The notes beneath the pieces were generated by a model. The model was not told the origin of the DNA. It ran no database searches and was given only the letters and a program-made list of their open reading frames with translations. The position numbers and the translations under genes are program-made. 64,000 bases of DNA from Epiperipatus broadwayi (taxonomy: Eukaryota; Onychophora; Udeonychophora; Euonychophora; Peripatidae): the NCBI GenBank assembly GCA_028023455.1, contig JAQFVV010000324.1:682001-746000 (forward strand). The letters run 5' to 3'. Of the stretch, positions 50,881 through 62,363 are shown in pieces. The first letter of the stretch is position 1. Every line of letters starts with the position of its first letter.

Positions 50881-51571
50881 AAATTTGTTGATATTCAGAA
50901 AGACCTTTGTATTATTTTTGCAAACAATGGATCATTTCATCATCATATTGAAAATGTAGTAAATAAAGCTTTTAAAATTATGGATGCAATTTTAAGATAT
51001 GGTAGACAATTTACTAGTTTTACAAAATATAAATTATTTCTCTCTTTGGTTTTGTCTATTTTAGAATATGGATCTGTTGTTTGGAATCCCAGTTCCAAAC
51101 GAGATATTATTAAAATTCAATTGATTTATGATAAATTTTCTAAGTATATTAAGTTAAATGATTATTATCTATCCCTATCCATTAGAAGAAAAATGAGAGA
51201 TCTTAAAATTTTATATAACCTTGTCAATCAGAAAATTATATTAACTAACAAAATTTCAAATATTACTTTTAATAATGGTTTACATAAAACGCATTCATTT
51301 ACTTTATTTTATATTAAGGTTTGTCACTCTAACATATTAAAATTTTTATCTTTGTTTCATTTGCCCAATCCCTATAATCATGATTTTACTAATGAAAATA
51401 TTTTTACTTTAGACTTTAAAAAATTTGTTACTTATCTTATAAAAAAGTATGGCATATAATCAGATTAATAATTTTCATTTATACTCATTTATGTATATTA
51501 TTGTATAGTTAGTTGTTCTGGTGCAATTCTGTAATTGGCTTAATGCTGTAGTTTTGTACGGTAAATAAATT
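50881..51571 (+). pseudogene. Jockey-like LINE 3' end
   Basis: An open frame continues for about 193 codons to a TAA at 51457-51459. It reads VDIQKDLCIIF, then a helix-rich region, VLSILEYGSVVWNPSSK and IQLIYDKFSKYI, which is the conserved region after the reverse transcriptase in Jockey/CR1-group elements (usual form DLGV...RSILEYASVVWNP). About 110 bp of 3' untranslated sequence ends in GGTAAATAAATTGAATTATT and passes straight into (ATT)n. The frame is intact, so this fragment is less decayed than the Jockey copy at 37080-39885. Confidence 0.75.
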
Positions 51572-51720
51572 GAATTATTATTATTATTATTATTATTATC
51601 ATCATCATCATCATCATCATTATTATTATTATTATTGTTGTTGTTATTGTTGTTGTTGTTGTCATTATCGTCATTATTATTATTACTGTTATTATTATTA
51701 ATAGTAATAATAATAATTTA
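51572..51720. repeat. (ATT)n-type compound microsatellite at LINE 3' end
   Basis: ATT, then ATC, ATT, GTT and mixed triplets, ending in an AAT run. It starts exactly at the 3' end of the Jockey fragment, where such elements carry a triplet tail. Confidence 0.95.
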
Positions 51721-51814
51721 TTTAAAAATAAAACTTGTTTTAAAAATATTGCCTCATAATTACAGTTATTCTACATGAGAAATTGTCTTTATCAGTGGTA
51801 TTTTATAGAGCTCA

Positions 51815-51935
51815 CATGTATTCAGCTTAGAGCAGTGGTAAAGTGGCAGACTTTGGAATGTGGGATCCTAGGATCAATTTCACAGTTGTCTTGTGCAAGA
51901 TATTTTTGAATATTATCTTTTATTAAATAGCTTTT
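51815..51935 (+). mobile_element. tRNA-derived SINE, family S1 copy
   Basis: CAGCTTAGAGCAGTGGTAAA is the A-box region and GGATCAATTTC the B box. The segment GGCAGACTTTGGAATGT matches GCCAGACTTTAGGATGT of the copy at 166-310. The 3' end is TTATTAAATAG-rich. Confidence 0.6.
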
Positions 51936-54900
51936 CCTATTTTTAATAACGATATTATTTTTTTATGCTTTATTATTTTTTTATATGTTTTATTAAACAG
52001 CTTTTTTTTTTGGATGTGGATTTGAGTTTGTTTCTAGCTAAAATGTTGTAATTGGTCTACAATCCACACTACAGTTCAAATCTAAGAAAAACATAAGTAA
52101 AAAATGTAGTTTTTAAAAATATATTATTGCACACTAAAATATTTAATTCTTAACAAATTTCATGATGACAATATTATTTAGTGCCATTCGTTTTATTGTA
52201 ATAAAACTCTTACATAATTGCACTAAATTAAAGTCTAAAAAATGTATCTAGAAGAACATGCCAAATATTTGATTTAACCTATGAGTAAATAAAATAAAAT
52301 GCAAATGGCGTCTAAAAATTTATTGAATAAGCAATCTAAATATGAAAAATTATGAAAGAAACAATTTAGGCAAGTATAAAAATTTAAAATTTCTTTATTT
52401 AAATAAATCCTGACTGAATCTCTAATTGTCAAACTGTATAATAAAGTATTATATATATAATATGATTAGTTATTATCATAAGCCTTAAATAATAAATTAT
52501 AAATATTTTTTATTTTTGTTAATAGAAAATGTAAATAATTTATGATAAAAGAAGTTCTAAATTAAAAGTAACTAATGGGTTTTTAACAATTATTTTTACC
52601 AAGTTGGTGCTGATGGAATGAAAAATTTATATCAACCATGTTATTTAAAATTGACATAGTTTGATGGTTTTAATGGAATATAAATATTACATCAATAAAC
52701 AATGTATAAAAATTTAAAATATCAGACTACATATTGTAATGATATAGTCTTGGGTGAACCCGAGGAATCATAATGAATATAATGAATATGAGGAATATGA
52801 ATATAATGAGCATGAGAGATCAGCACAGAACTAATTATAAATAACTATAAGTTCACCAGCATTACACAAAAGCAATAATCAGTCATCATCATGAATGATC
52901 AACAATAAAACTCAATAATAAATCTTGTGACTGGATTTGAAAATAGTCTGCCATAAACCAGGCTAATTATTTAGTCCTTTCCAAACTTGGAGCAGATCAC
53001 ATAAATAATAATTTGGATGCACAAATGTAAATATTAATCCACAAAAATATAACAATTAAAAGAATAATGCTGGGTTACTAAAACATTCTGATCAGTATCA
53101 GTGCCCTCTGGCCACTTAATACCATTAATGTACTGGCCAACTATGTATGCATGAAGTTTAAAGGATATCCCCCTTTGTGACCTCCAGCATTAGAGAAGTA
53201 ATGAAATCATCATCGACTGGATATTCATAAACACTAAATATAAATCCCTTTTATATAACAGACTGTTATGCATGAATCCAGCTCAGTGAGGAAAAGCTCT
53301 CTAACTGTTACTGTGAGCAAGAGATATAATTCAAACATATAATATTCTAAAACTATTTTAGGATTGAGTAAATTCACTGGAATAATTTTAATAATGAAAT
53401 ATAAATTTTTTAATTAGAAATAATAAAATTAAATTAAAGTCTGCTGAGTATGGTATAAATATAAATTCAGTATTCTGATTTTGATTAATACAAAAAACAA
53501 ATAAGCTATCACGTTGTGATTTATAAATATCTCAGTAGGTTTACTTAAAACACCTAAATATCAACAAACAGATCTGCCTGTATAAAAAATATATATCAGC
53601 ATTGTGATAACCTAATAATAAAATTCAATAATTCATTTTAATAATTCATAAAGTATGATTGATTTTAACATATGTATGTGTATATTGGTCTGCATCTATA
53701 TAAGCACAGATTAGTTGATAAAATAAGCTTATTAAACCATATTATATTTTCACAAGACATAATTCAATATCAAAAACATGCACACATATGTGCTCTAAGG
53801 GTAGCTTACAATCCTGTTGAAAACAGGCTTTATTTATCCACACTACCAAATCAAACCCATGCAAAACATAATCTTAACTAACAGGTGGTTAAATATGCAC
53901 TATCATTTTTTTTGTAAACATATATATATACATGACAAATGTTTGCTTTATTAAGTACCAAATTAAACAAATGTCACAATAAACTAATTTCACTTATTTA
54001 ATAAAAAATAAAAACCTAGTTAAAGAAATCCTTCATATATATATATATATATCAACAATGAGTTAATTATTAATGTGTTGTATATCATGAATTAAGACAT
54101 AGACTTAGTAAACATAGTAATGACCTAATGTCAAGCCAATTTCTAGGCAACTAAGTACAGAAAATAAAAGAATTCTATTATGTAAATTTATTTTTTAACT
54201 ACAACCAATATAATATTCACAACAATAGACAGTCATGGCAATGGAAAAGGAAATGGAAAAGCTAGTATACTAAACACCGGAAACTAAGCATGGTATAAAG
54301 CAAACCCAGTTCATTTCCTTGTTATTTTTCAAATGATACAATAACTATATAAAGCCAACATGCTAAGACTGAAAGATTCAATGCAAGAGAAAATAGAGGA
54401 CTTGTTTGGATGTCCTGAATTATCCATATAATTTTTACAGTGCAAAACTGTAAGAAATTACAACCGAGAAAAGTTTGATAAATAAGTGTGGTTCAACAAA
54501 ATAACTGAACTGAATTTAAATTGCTATTTATAAAACTGTAATATTATTCAAACACAGAGAAAAAATAGAACGTCACCAGCATTTATGTAAATGATGAAGT
54601 AATTTTTTTATATAAGCCATTAAATGCTAAATAGCAAATCAAGAAAAGTTTAAATCTGTTATAAACTGCTGTGCAATGTATTCTGGCTAAATTAACATTG
54701 CTATAGGACTGGAGTGCTACTGTCCTGACCCTAGAAGTGTGATGACTTAATCTACTTACCTGTATAATGCCTAAAGAAACACCAAATATCCTATACTAAA
54801 TGTCTAAATGGATCAAGAAGGAAAACAACTGCAGAAAATGGAAAACAATATAATTTTAAGCAAGTTGCTGAGTAATTCCAATGAGTGATGAAATGACTTA

Positions 54901-55651
54901 CTGAAGAAGAATGATCTGAAGACAGATGGACTATATTCATAAAGGACATTATTGCCAAACTCATGGACATTAGCCAAGTTGACTTAAAGAAAGTATTAGT
55001 TTATTATGTATTTTTTATATATGTTTGTAAAATTCTAGTTTTATTTCACTTCCACACTGGGAAATGTGCCTACAATTTGGAAGAGTCCATTATTAGTGAA
55101 GGCAACAAAATGAAGGGGAGGAGGATTATTAAGTTAGATAAAAATTTTCATGTTAAATAAATTTTAGGTCAGCCTTCCCTTTATAGTGACTTGATATTGA
55201 TCATCACCTGATATGGAATAAGATATGATTTTTGATATTTTATATTAGGCACATACACTTACTACAGGACAGAGTTCATATTTTTTTTTATTGTTAACAA
55301 ATGATCATTTATATTTATTTTTTTTTGGTATAAATGACTAACCTTTTTGTATGGATGTATGTTCTTTTCTATCAATCTTAGAGAACCATACATAGATAGG
55401 GGATGTCCTCCAGGAAGATGGAACATCAATAACTGAAATTGGATGATGAGACTATTACACATATGCTTGTATAATATTGTAAATTAGCTAGATAGCTTCA
55501 TGGTCAATTTAATAATGATTTTTTTTTAATTTTTTTATTATTTTTATTTGCTTTGTAAATAATTAGTGTGATGTATCTCTACCATGGATAAGGGTTGGAA
55601 TAGTAAACAAATTTAATCATTGATATAGTAGAAATACATTCTTCATACAAT
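51936..55651. other. AT-rich DNA, no gene supported
   Basis: Moderately richer in G and C at 53090-53310 and 54690-54980, which may be old repeats, but no conserved block was recognised. A short degenerate array of GAATATAATGA-like units lies at 52772-52816. Frames at 53672-53881, 54963-55160 and 55262-55462 lack motifs. Confidence 0.45.
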
Positions 55652-55813
55652 TATATCTTTTTATCATGTTAGAAAATCAGGAATTTTTGTTTTGTTATTT
55701 AATAAACATTATCAGTTTGATTTCAATTAGTCTATATCTTTTTATCAAGTTAGAAAATCAGGAATTTTTGTTTTGTTATTTAATAAACATTGTTAGTTTG
55801 ATTTAAATTAGTC
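55652..55813. repeat. 81-bp tandem duplication
   Basis: Two adjacent copies starting TATATCTTTTTATCA at 55652 and 55733, with only a few mismatches. A recent local duplication. Confidence 0.9.
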
Positions 55814-57754
55814 TCTAGTTTATCAAAATCATTTATACATTCATTTATCCTTATAATTGGATATATACATACACACACCTTTCACTCATATAATAATACA
55901 GTAATATGTCTTGAAGGATTTTTAAATCAATTGGAACCTGTATAGTATTGCAGTAGTTGCTGTCTAGTGTAAATTCACACTGAAGAGAGCCGAAGGAAGA
56001 ATTCTTCTTGATTCGAATACCGAGGCATAACAGAACCCAAAAGAGGGATGAGGTATGGATGAATTAGTCCAAACTGTATTTAAATTTAATGTGTAAACTT
56101 AGAGCTAGCCCATTGAAGGTAGATACAATCATAAGTTAGATACTTCATTGTGTCATTCACTGCATCCTACCAGAACCTTCTAGGTCTGACTGTAGTGAGA
56201 TGGATTCCTCTTATCTGGTGGAAACCTAAGCCATTTTTGTGCACATATATTATTTTACTAATCTAAGTTATTGGCTCCATATTCTTAATTGTAAATTTTT
56301 TTCTCTTCTCCCCAAAAAATATTACTACTTTGACAATCCTTCATACATGTTTTTTTTCTTTTTTTTCTAACAAATAATCACTTGTTATATCCATTGAAAA
56401 ATCTTTTTCGAAGAAAAAAAACCTTTGATTTTTTCTCTTCATTTACAATAAGAAGTTAGAGTTTAATGTTTATTTTAATTTTAAAATAAAATTCTTTATG
56501 AATCAATCCTTTGTTTTTAGTCTTATAATTCAAGGAAAAATTATTTACTTGTTTAACTTTTAAAGATTTTAACTGTAATTTTAAAAAAATGATTTAAAAT
56601 AATATTCTCAATATATATAATGGACTCTACTCACCAGTTGTTCTTTATATATATATTTACAACAGTACTATCTGTGTTTCTCTGCATTTTAATAAAACAG
56701 TATACATATAAATTAATTCTTCAACAAGCTCATGGATTCTCTTGGTAAGCTGGTCCTTTCTAAAACAGTGACTTTGGATTTTGTCATCTTCAGGAAAAAT
56801 ATAATCTGATAACTTTTAGCATTCAATCAATTACATTTAGTCTATAATTTGATAGACTTTAGGCATACCACCTAGTACACAATATGGGCTATGCAGAACA
56901 CAGAAAAACAGGCCCTTTACTTCCATGTAAACCCACAATCTACCATTGTCATATGATCAGCAGCTGACTTGCACAGTCTTGCCTTCAATTATATTTTCAT
57001 AGCAACTCTTCTATTGTGGTAATCTGTAAATCTTTCCTCTAAACTTTTTTTCAACCTTTTTATAGTCAAGATGGAATTTTAAAAAAATAGTAATTAAAAG
57101 TAAGTTTTCTTTATCTTGATAGGAAAAAGTTAATGATTCTTAAAACAGCTTTGTAGGATTTTTATCAAAATAAGTTATAAAAGCCTTTAATAAAAAAATT
57201 TCTTGATCTAATCAAAATAGTGGAATTTTATAATTACCATTATATCTATTATAACTTAAAAACATGCTTGTTCTAATTTCAAACCACAATTAATAAATAT
57301 TAATTAGACCCCTTTAAATGCTTAATTTATAATAATTTTTTTAAATTCAAAATTATTTAATCCTTAACTGTTATTCCAGTATAATATAGAAAACATCTGA
57401 AAATTTTTTTGACGGTTTATTTCTATTTTTCCTTTCAACTTTATATATGTACACACTACTATGTTGTTTTATGTCATGAGTCACATAACCATCTCGATAT
57501 ATAATAAATTATAAGTATTAATAGTGAATAATATGCACATAAAAATTAAATAGTAGTGTAAATATTTTATTATTGAAGGAATATAATTTTTTAAATAAAA
57601 ATGTGAATAAGTTTGTGCATGAGAGATTTTGAATGGATTTTAAAACAAAAGAACTATTTTTAATTTAACTATTGATAATTCAGTTAAAGTTGATCTAAAT
57701 ATTGGTAAAGAAATTTAAGAGTTATGTCAGATTTTACAACTATTGTATTTCAAA
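55814..57754. other. Unrecognised DNA, partly less AT-rich
   Basis: Segments at 55960-56270 and 56730-57020 are less AT-rich and could be old repeats or transcribed sequence. A B-box-like GATTCGAATACC occurs at about 56011, with no convincing A box. Confidence 0.4.
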
Positions 57755-57850
57755 ATGGATAATGGAGACAAGCTGAACTTTTTCTTTGCTATGAGGGATG
57801 GAGCTCAGAGAGCAAAGTATTTCAGAGAATCAAACTATGGCTGTAGATAA
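57755..57850 (+). other. Small ORF of balanced composition, possible exon
   Basis: A 31-codon frame starting MDNGDKLNFFFAMRDGAQ, clearly richer in G and C than the surroundings. The frame is open upstream back to a TAA about 13 codons earlier, and a GT lies near its end (GGCTGTAGAT). I do not recognise it. It could be a short exon, a transposon scrap or chance. Confidence 0.2.
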
Positions 57851-58698
57851 TATTTTTAAGAAAGTAAACTAAAAATAAATTTACTTATGTAATATCAGAG
57901 AAGAGGGAGGAATGATGTCATATTTTTATATATGTATGTGTGTGTGTTGGTGGTTTTTTTAAATATAATAAAAATACTTAGATGTTTAAAAAATGATCTT
58001 ATTTGCATATATCTCCATTAGCAATTTTAAAGATTGTCCAAAAATATGGATATTTTTGAAATAAAAAATTAAAAATTTCAAATTTAATCAATAAATATTT
58101 TTATTTTAAGGTATTATTTAATTGTTGTTTCAAAAATTATTTTTTATACATTAATTTGTTTTATTTTAGCATGCATTTTAATCTCCATGTTTATTTTATA
58201 GAAATAAATGGATAAAATATAAATTATTTACCAAACATGTTTAATGACTAACATTATATTCAAAATTTTTTCTTGTGAAAATGCTAGGAAAAAAATGTCT
58301 TTTAATTTACAAATTTTATTTCATATAATGGGGTGTGTGTGTGCTAAAATTTATCTTGCATAAAAGTGCCTTACCCACATGGTAGACTTGATAGTTACTA
58401 TTATCTAGAGATTAAAACAAGAAGGAAATATTGTAATATTCTCATTAACATCACTTTTTAATAATTTCTTGTCATTGACTAACTTTTTTTTGCTTTAGTG
58501 ATCCCTTTAACTTTGTTTTATCTTACTTTATTTAGGAAAATTAATTTACTAATTTTGATGTCATATCTGTTTCTTTTATTTGACTATCATTAATATTCTG
58601 CCAAATTTCTAAGAGTTAAATGTCCAGAATTTTATAGATTCTACATTTCCGCTGATCTCATGATGTACACATATGCACACCTTCTCCTATATATATAT
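57851..58698. other. AT-rich DNA up to the ribozyme repeats
   Basis: No gene supported. A GT microsatellite lies near 57936-57950, and a TA run of about 11 bp directly borders cluster 1. Confidence 0.5.
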
Positions 58699-58837
58699 GA
58701 AAAACAAAAAACACAAGTTAAAAACTTGCATACGCTTGTATTTATGACTATAGATGGCATTATACCAAAAACACCTTCAAGCGTTTGTTTACATAAACGT
58801 CAGAGCGAGTATTTCACTATCTTTAACTTAATTTCCA

Positions 58838-58881
58838 CCTTCATATCATGATTTCAAGCTATTTGCTATCGTCAGTGAAGG
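58838..58881 (-). ncRNA. Hammerhead ribozyme motif, family 1 copy 1
   Basis: On the minus strand, CCUUCA and UGAAGG form a 6-bp stem I. CUGACGA follows the first strand directly. Stem II is AGC/GCU around AAAUA with a U-U at its base. GAAA follows, and stem III is AUC/GAU closed by a 2-nt loop, with cleavage expected after the A that precedes UGAAGG. All core nucleotides of a type I hammerhead are in place, 44 nt in total. The U-U at the stem II base is unusual and may lower activity. Confidence 0.75.
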
Positions 58882-59343
58882 ACAGGATTAAGAAACTAGA
58901 TCTAAAACACAAACTCTGAGCGTTTAAGAAACAGTTTCTATTCAGCTTGCGAGCGTGAATATTTTAGACACGTAATGTCTTCAAACTCAGCATCGCATGC
59001 CAGATAGCTACATGGGTCTGATATCAGTTCAGCATCACCACATAGTAGAAGTCTCTGCAATATATATCATTGCAAGAAAGACCTCAAAGGTACATTTATG
59101 AAAAACAAAAAACACAAGTTAAAAACTTGCATACGCTTGTATTTATGACTATAGATGGCATTATACCAAAAACACCTTCAAGCGTTTGTTTATGTGTACA
59201 TTTATGAAAAACAAAAACACAAGTTAAAAACTTGCGTACACTTGTATTTATGACTATAGATGGCATTATACCAAAAACACCTTCAAGCGTTTGTTTACAT
59301 AAACGTCAGAGCAAGTATTTCACTATCTCTAACTTAATTTCCA

Positions 59344-59387
59344 CCTTCATATCATGATTTCAAGCTATTTGCTATCGTCAGTGAAGG
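59344..59387 (-). ncRNA. Hammerhead ribozyme motif, family 1 copy 2
   Basis: Identical 44-nt motif to the copy at 58838-58881: core CUGACGA and GAAA, perfect 6-bp stem I. The 506-bp distance from the previous copy equals one monomer plus the 105-bp partial repeat between them. Confidence 0.75.
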
Positions 59388-59744
59388 ACAGGATTAAGAA
59401 ACTAGATCTAAAACACAAACTCTGAGCGTTTAAGAAACAGTTTCTATTCAGCTTGCGAGCATGATTCTTTTAGACACGTAATGTCTTCAAACTCAGCATC
59501 ACATGCCAGATAGCTACATGGGTCTGATATCAGTTCAGCATCACCACATAGTAGAAGTCTCTGCAATATACATCATTGCAAGAAAGACCTCAAAGGTACT
59601 TTTTTTGAAAAACAAAAACACAAGTTAAAAACTTGCATACGCTTGTATTTATGACTATAGATGGCATTATACCAAAAACACCTTCAAGCGTTTGTTTACA
59701 TAAACGTCAGAGCGAGTATTTCACTATCTCTAACTTAATTTCCA

Positions 59745-59788
59745 CCTTCATATCATGATTTCAAGCTATTTGCTATCATCAGTGAAGG
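59745..59788 (-). ncRNA. Hammerhead ribozyme motif, family 1 copy 3
   Basis: Same fold, but with CUGAUGA instead of CUGACGA. The changed position is the freely variable N of the hammerhead core (CUGANGA), so function would be kept. It lies 401 bp from the previous copy. Confidence 0.75.
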
Positions 59789-60097
59789 ACAGGATTAAGA
59801 AACTAGATCTAAAACACAAACTCTGAGCGTTTAAGAAACAGTTTCTATTCAGCTTGCGAGCGTGAATCTTTTAGACACGTAATGTCTTCAAACTCAGCAT
59901 CGCATGCCAGATAGCTACATGGGTCTACTTCTACTATGTGGTGATGCTGAACTAATATCAGACCCATGTAGCTATCTGGCATGCGATGCTGAGTTTGAAG
60001 ACATTACGTGTCTAAAAGATTCACGCTCGCAAGCTGAATAGAAACTGTTTCTTAAATGCTCAGAGTTTGTGTTTTAGATCTAGTTTCTTAATCCTGT

Positions 60098-60141
60098 CCT
60101 TCACTGATGATAGTAAATAGCTTGAAATCATGATATGAAGG
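60098..60141 (+). ncRNA. Hammerhead ribozyme motif, family 1 copy 4 (inverted)
   Basis: Plus-strand copy with core CUGAUGA. Stem II is AGU/GCU, where a C-G pair of the other copies has become U-G, so pairing is preserved. Stem I and stem III are unchanged. Confidence 0.75.
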
Positions 60142-60498
60142 TGGAAATTAAGTTAGAGATAGTGAAATACTCGCTCTGACGTTTATGTAAACAAACGCTT
60201 GAAGGTGTTTTTGGTATAACGCCATCTATAGTCATAAATACAAGCGTATGCAAGTTTTTAACTTGTGTTTTTTGTTTTTTATAAATGTACCTTTGATGTC
60301 TTTCTTGCAATGATATATATTGCAGAGACTTCTACTATGTTGTGATGCTGAACTGATATCAGACTCATGTAGCTATCTGGCATGCGATGCTGAGTTTGAA
60401 GACATTACGTGTCTAAAAGATTCACGCTCGCAAGCTGAATAGAAACTGTTTCTTAAACGCTCAGAGTTTGTGTTTTAGATCTAGTTTCTTAATCCTGT

Positions 60499-60542
60499 CC
60501 TTCACTGACGATAGCAAATAGCTTGAAATCATGATATGAAGG
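60499..60542 (+). ncRNA. Hammerhead ribozyme motif, family 1 copy 5 (inverted)
   Basis: Plus-strand copy with CUGACGA, 401 bp after the previous inverted copy. All core positions and the 6-bp stem I are intact. Confidence 0.75.
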
Positions 60543-60636
60543 TGGAAATTAAGTTAGAGATAGTGAAATACTCGCTCTGACGTTTATGTAAACAAACGCT
60601 TGAAGGTGTTTTTGGTATAACGCCATCTATAGTCAT

Positions 60637-61795
60637 ATATATATATATCAGGGATAAAATGTCCATGTATTGAATGGAATGAGTACTTCCATAGAAAAAA
60701 TCCACTAAAACTTTTAAAAGCTTTAATTAAAATTCAATTCAAAAAATTCACTTTCAATTTTTTTTACTTATATGCAAAGAATGAATTTAAATAACACATT
60801 TTTGTTAATTATAAGAAATTCAAACCATGCTAAGATCTAATTTATAGGTAAAACTTTTAAGAATGTTAAAAGGATTTGGAAGATAAAAATATATTGATAA
60901 TATATTCTTTGATTTACAGATAAGAGAGTTTCAGATTTTTCTCGATGTGTGTAATATAATGTATAAATTAGGTGCTACTATGTAAAAAATTTTGTGGCAA
61001 GTGAAATGAAAACATTATAAGAAAAAGCAATGTGCTTCCATTCCTAAAAAAAGTCACACAGTCACTGATATATATATATATATGCCTTAAAATTAATTAT
61101 AACTTCAATAATTTGATAAAGTAATTCGTTGATTAAAAGATGGGGGAAAGAAGAGAGTAATGAAAATATAATTAATTTTTCAGAAACAAACATGATAATC
61201 TGAAATATAGATTAGAATATGAATAACAATCATTCTTTTTAATAAAAAAGTATTTCTTATTTACAGTGGCTCAAATTACTGAGAATAAAAGTAAAGATTT
61301 AATTTACAAATATTAACCCTTGTACACACTCATAAACGCACATATTAAAACATTTTTATTAAGAAGTATGTAGTAGTTAATGACAATCATATTTAGATTT
61401 TTTTTTCAAATATTGTTATTAAGTGAATATTTAACTATTCTTAATTAGAGAATAAAATGAAAAATGGAAAACCGTTCAAACTATCATCACTCAAATATTC
61501 TAAAATTTAGTGAGGACTTTTGGAAAAACCTTTGTCCTGAAGTTATCTATTTAAAAGATGTTTATATATATATATGCATACAATATTATGAAGAATTTTT
61601 AATTTTGATTTTTTTCTACTATCATAATTCAAATTGTTTGGCTTATGAACCAGTTTCATTTGTGATAAAGGGAAAAAAATGATTTGAATATTTAAAAATA
61701 CATTAGCTCCAGTAACTTATATGAATTGAACAGCTAACAAGTGTTTAAAGCTTTATTTTAATATCCATGCTCGAAACTGGTGATAAAATAATATG
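60637..61795. other. AT-rich spacer between ribozyme clusters
   Basis: TA runs and AT-rich sequence. The 72-codon frame at 61464-61682 has no motif. No Penelope reverse transcriptase or nuclease is seen here. Confidence 0.5.
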
Positions 61796-61808
61796 ATCAA
61801 TTAAATTA
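61796..61808. repeat. Target site duplication of cluster 2, left copy
   Basis: ATCAATTAAATTA, identical to 62943-62955, exactly at the point where the repeat sequence begins. Confidence 0.65.
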
Positions 61809-61906
61809 AACAGAGCAAAACTCTCCATACAGTATTGCCACCTGTGCTAAACAGAGTAATCAATGGATGTGCATAAAATCCCTATCTAATGCCTACTCAT
61901 CCAATA

Positions 61907-61948
61907 TCCCCAGACTAGTTTCTGGCTTGTGGCCTTCATCAGTGAGGA
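61907..61948 (-). ncRNA. Hammerhead ribozyme motif, family 2 copy 1
   Basis: On the minus strand, UCCUCA and UGGGGA form a 6-bp stem I with one G-U. The core is CUGAUGA, and stem II is GGC/GCC around CACAA with an A-A at its base. GAAA follows, then a very short stem III (AC/GU, 2-nt loop) ending in the canonical GUC cleavage triplet. Total 42 nt. Confidence 0.75.
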
Positions 61949-62321
61949 GCTTTGGATCTGAGAGCACTGCATCTAGATCTTAGGATCTAATGCAACCCTC
62001 TAGCAACCACCTTTTATCTCTACTTAACTACAAAACCATGAGAATGAAATTGAAAACAAAAAAAATATTTTCAATCTAAGCTCAATAGCTTATATAGTCA
62101 TATGGGTCTGAACTCAGTTCAGCACCCATACATTTTGGTGTCTTTGGCTCTTTTACAATCATATCCACCACTATCCTATTAGGCAGGATTGGTGTTAAAC
62201 CATTAAGCATCACATGATCACATTTCCTATACTAGCCCATTAATTGTTGATAAACAGAGCAAAACTCTCAATACAGTATTGCCACCTGTGCTAAACAGAG
62301 TAATCAATGGATGCCAGAAGC

Positions 62322-62363
62322 TCCTCACTGACGAAGGCCACAAGCCAGAAACTAGTCTGGGGA
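62322..62363 (+). ncRNA. Hammerhead ribozyme motif, family 2 copy 2
   Basis: Plus-strand copy with CUGACGA, otherwise identical to 61907-61948, including the GUC triplet. It lies in the loop between the two inverted arms (62320 and 62392), so it is present once at the centre of the palindrome. Confidence 0.75.

Larger units (their letters stand above)
58699..60636. mobile_element. Hammerhead-bearing repeat cluster 1 (401-bp monomer, palindromic)
   Basis: Three near-full minus-sense monomers and one 105-bp partial (58699-59096, 59098-59202 partial, 59203-59602, 59604-59926) are followed head-to-head by two plus-sense monomers (59960-60293 and 60294-60636). Ribozyme spacing of 401 bp between copies 3 and 4, and again between the two inverted copies, gives the monomer size. 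Copies differ by only a few substitutions and keep CpGs, so the cluster is young. There is no credible ORF: the 60-63 codon frames seen are the repeat itself. TA runs border both ends. Architecture resembles retrozymes or Penelope-associated hammerhead repeats; no retrotransposon protein is present. Confidence 0.8.

Noticed and set aside
58660-60310. Pair of 60-63 codon ORFs of nearly identical sequence on opposite strands
   Set aside because: They are the same stretch of the hammerhead repeat in two orientations; the match reflects the repeat, not a conserved protein.
58699-60636. CRISPR-like array
   Set aside because: Units are 401 bp and nearly identical throughout, with no short repeats separated by unique spacers, and the genome is eukaryotic.
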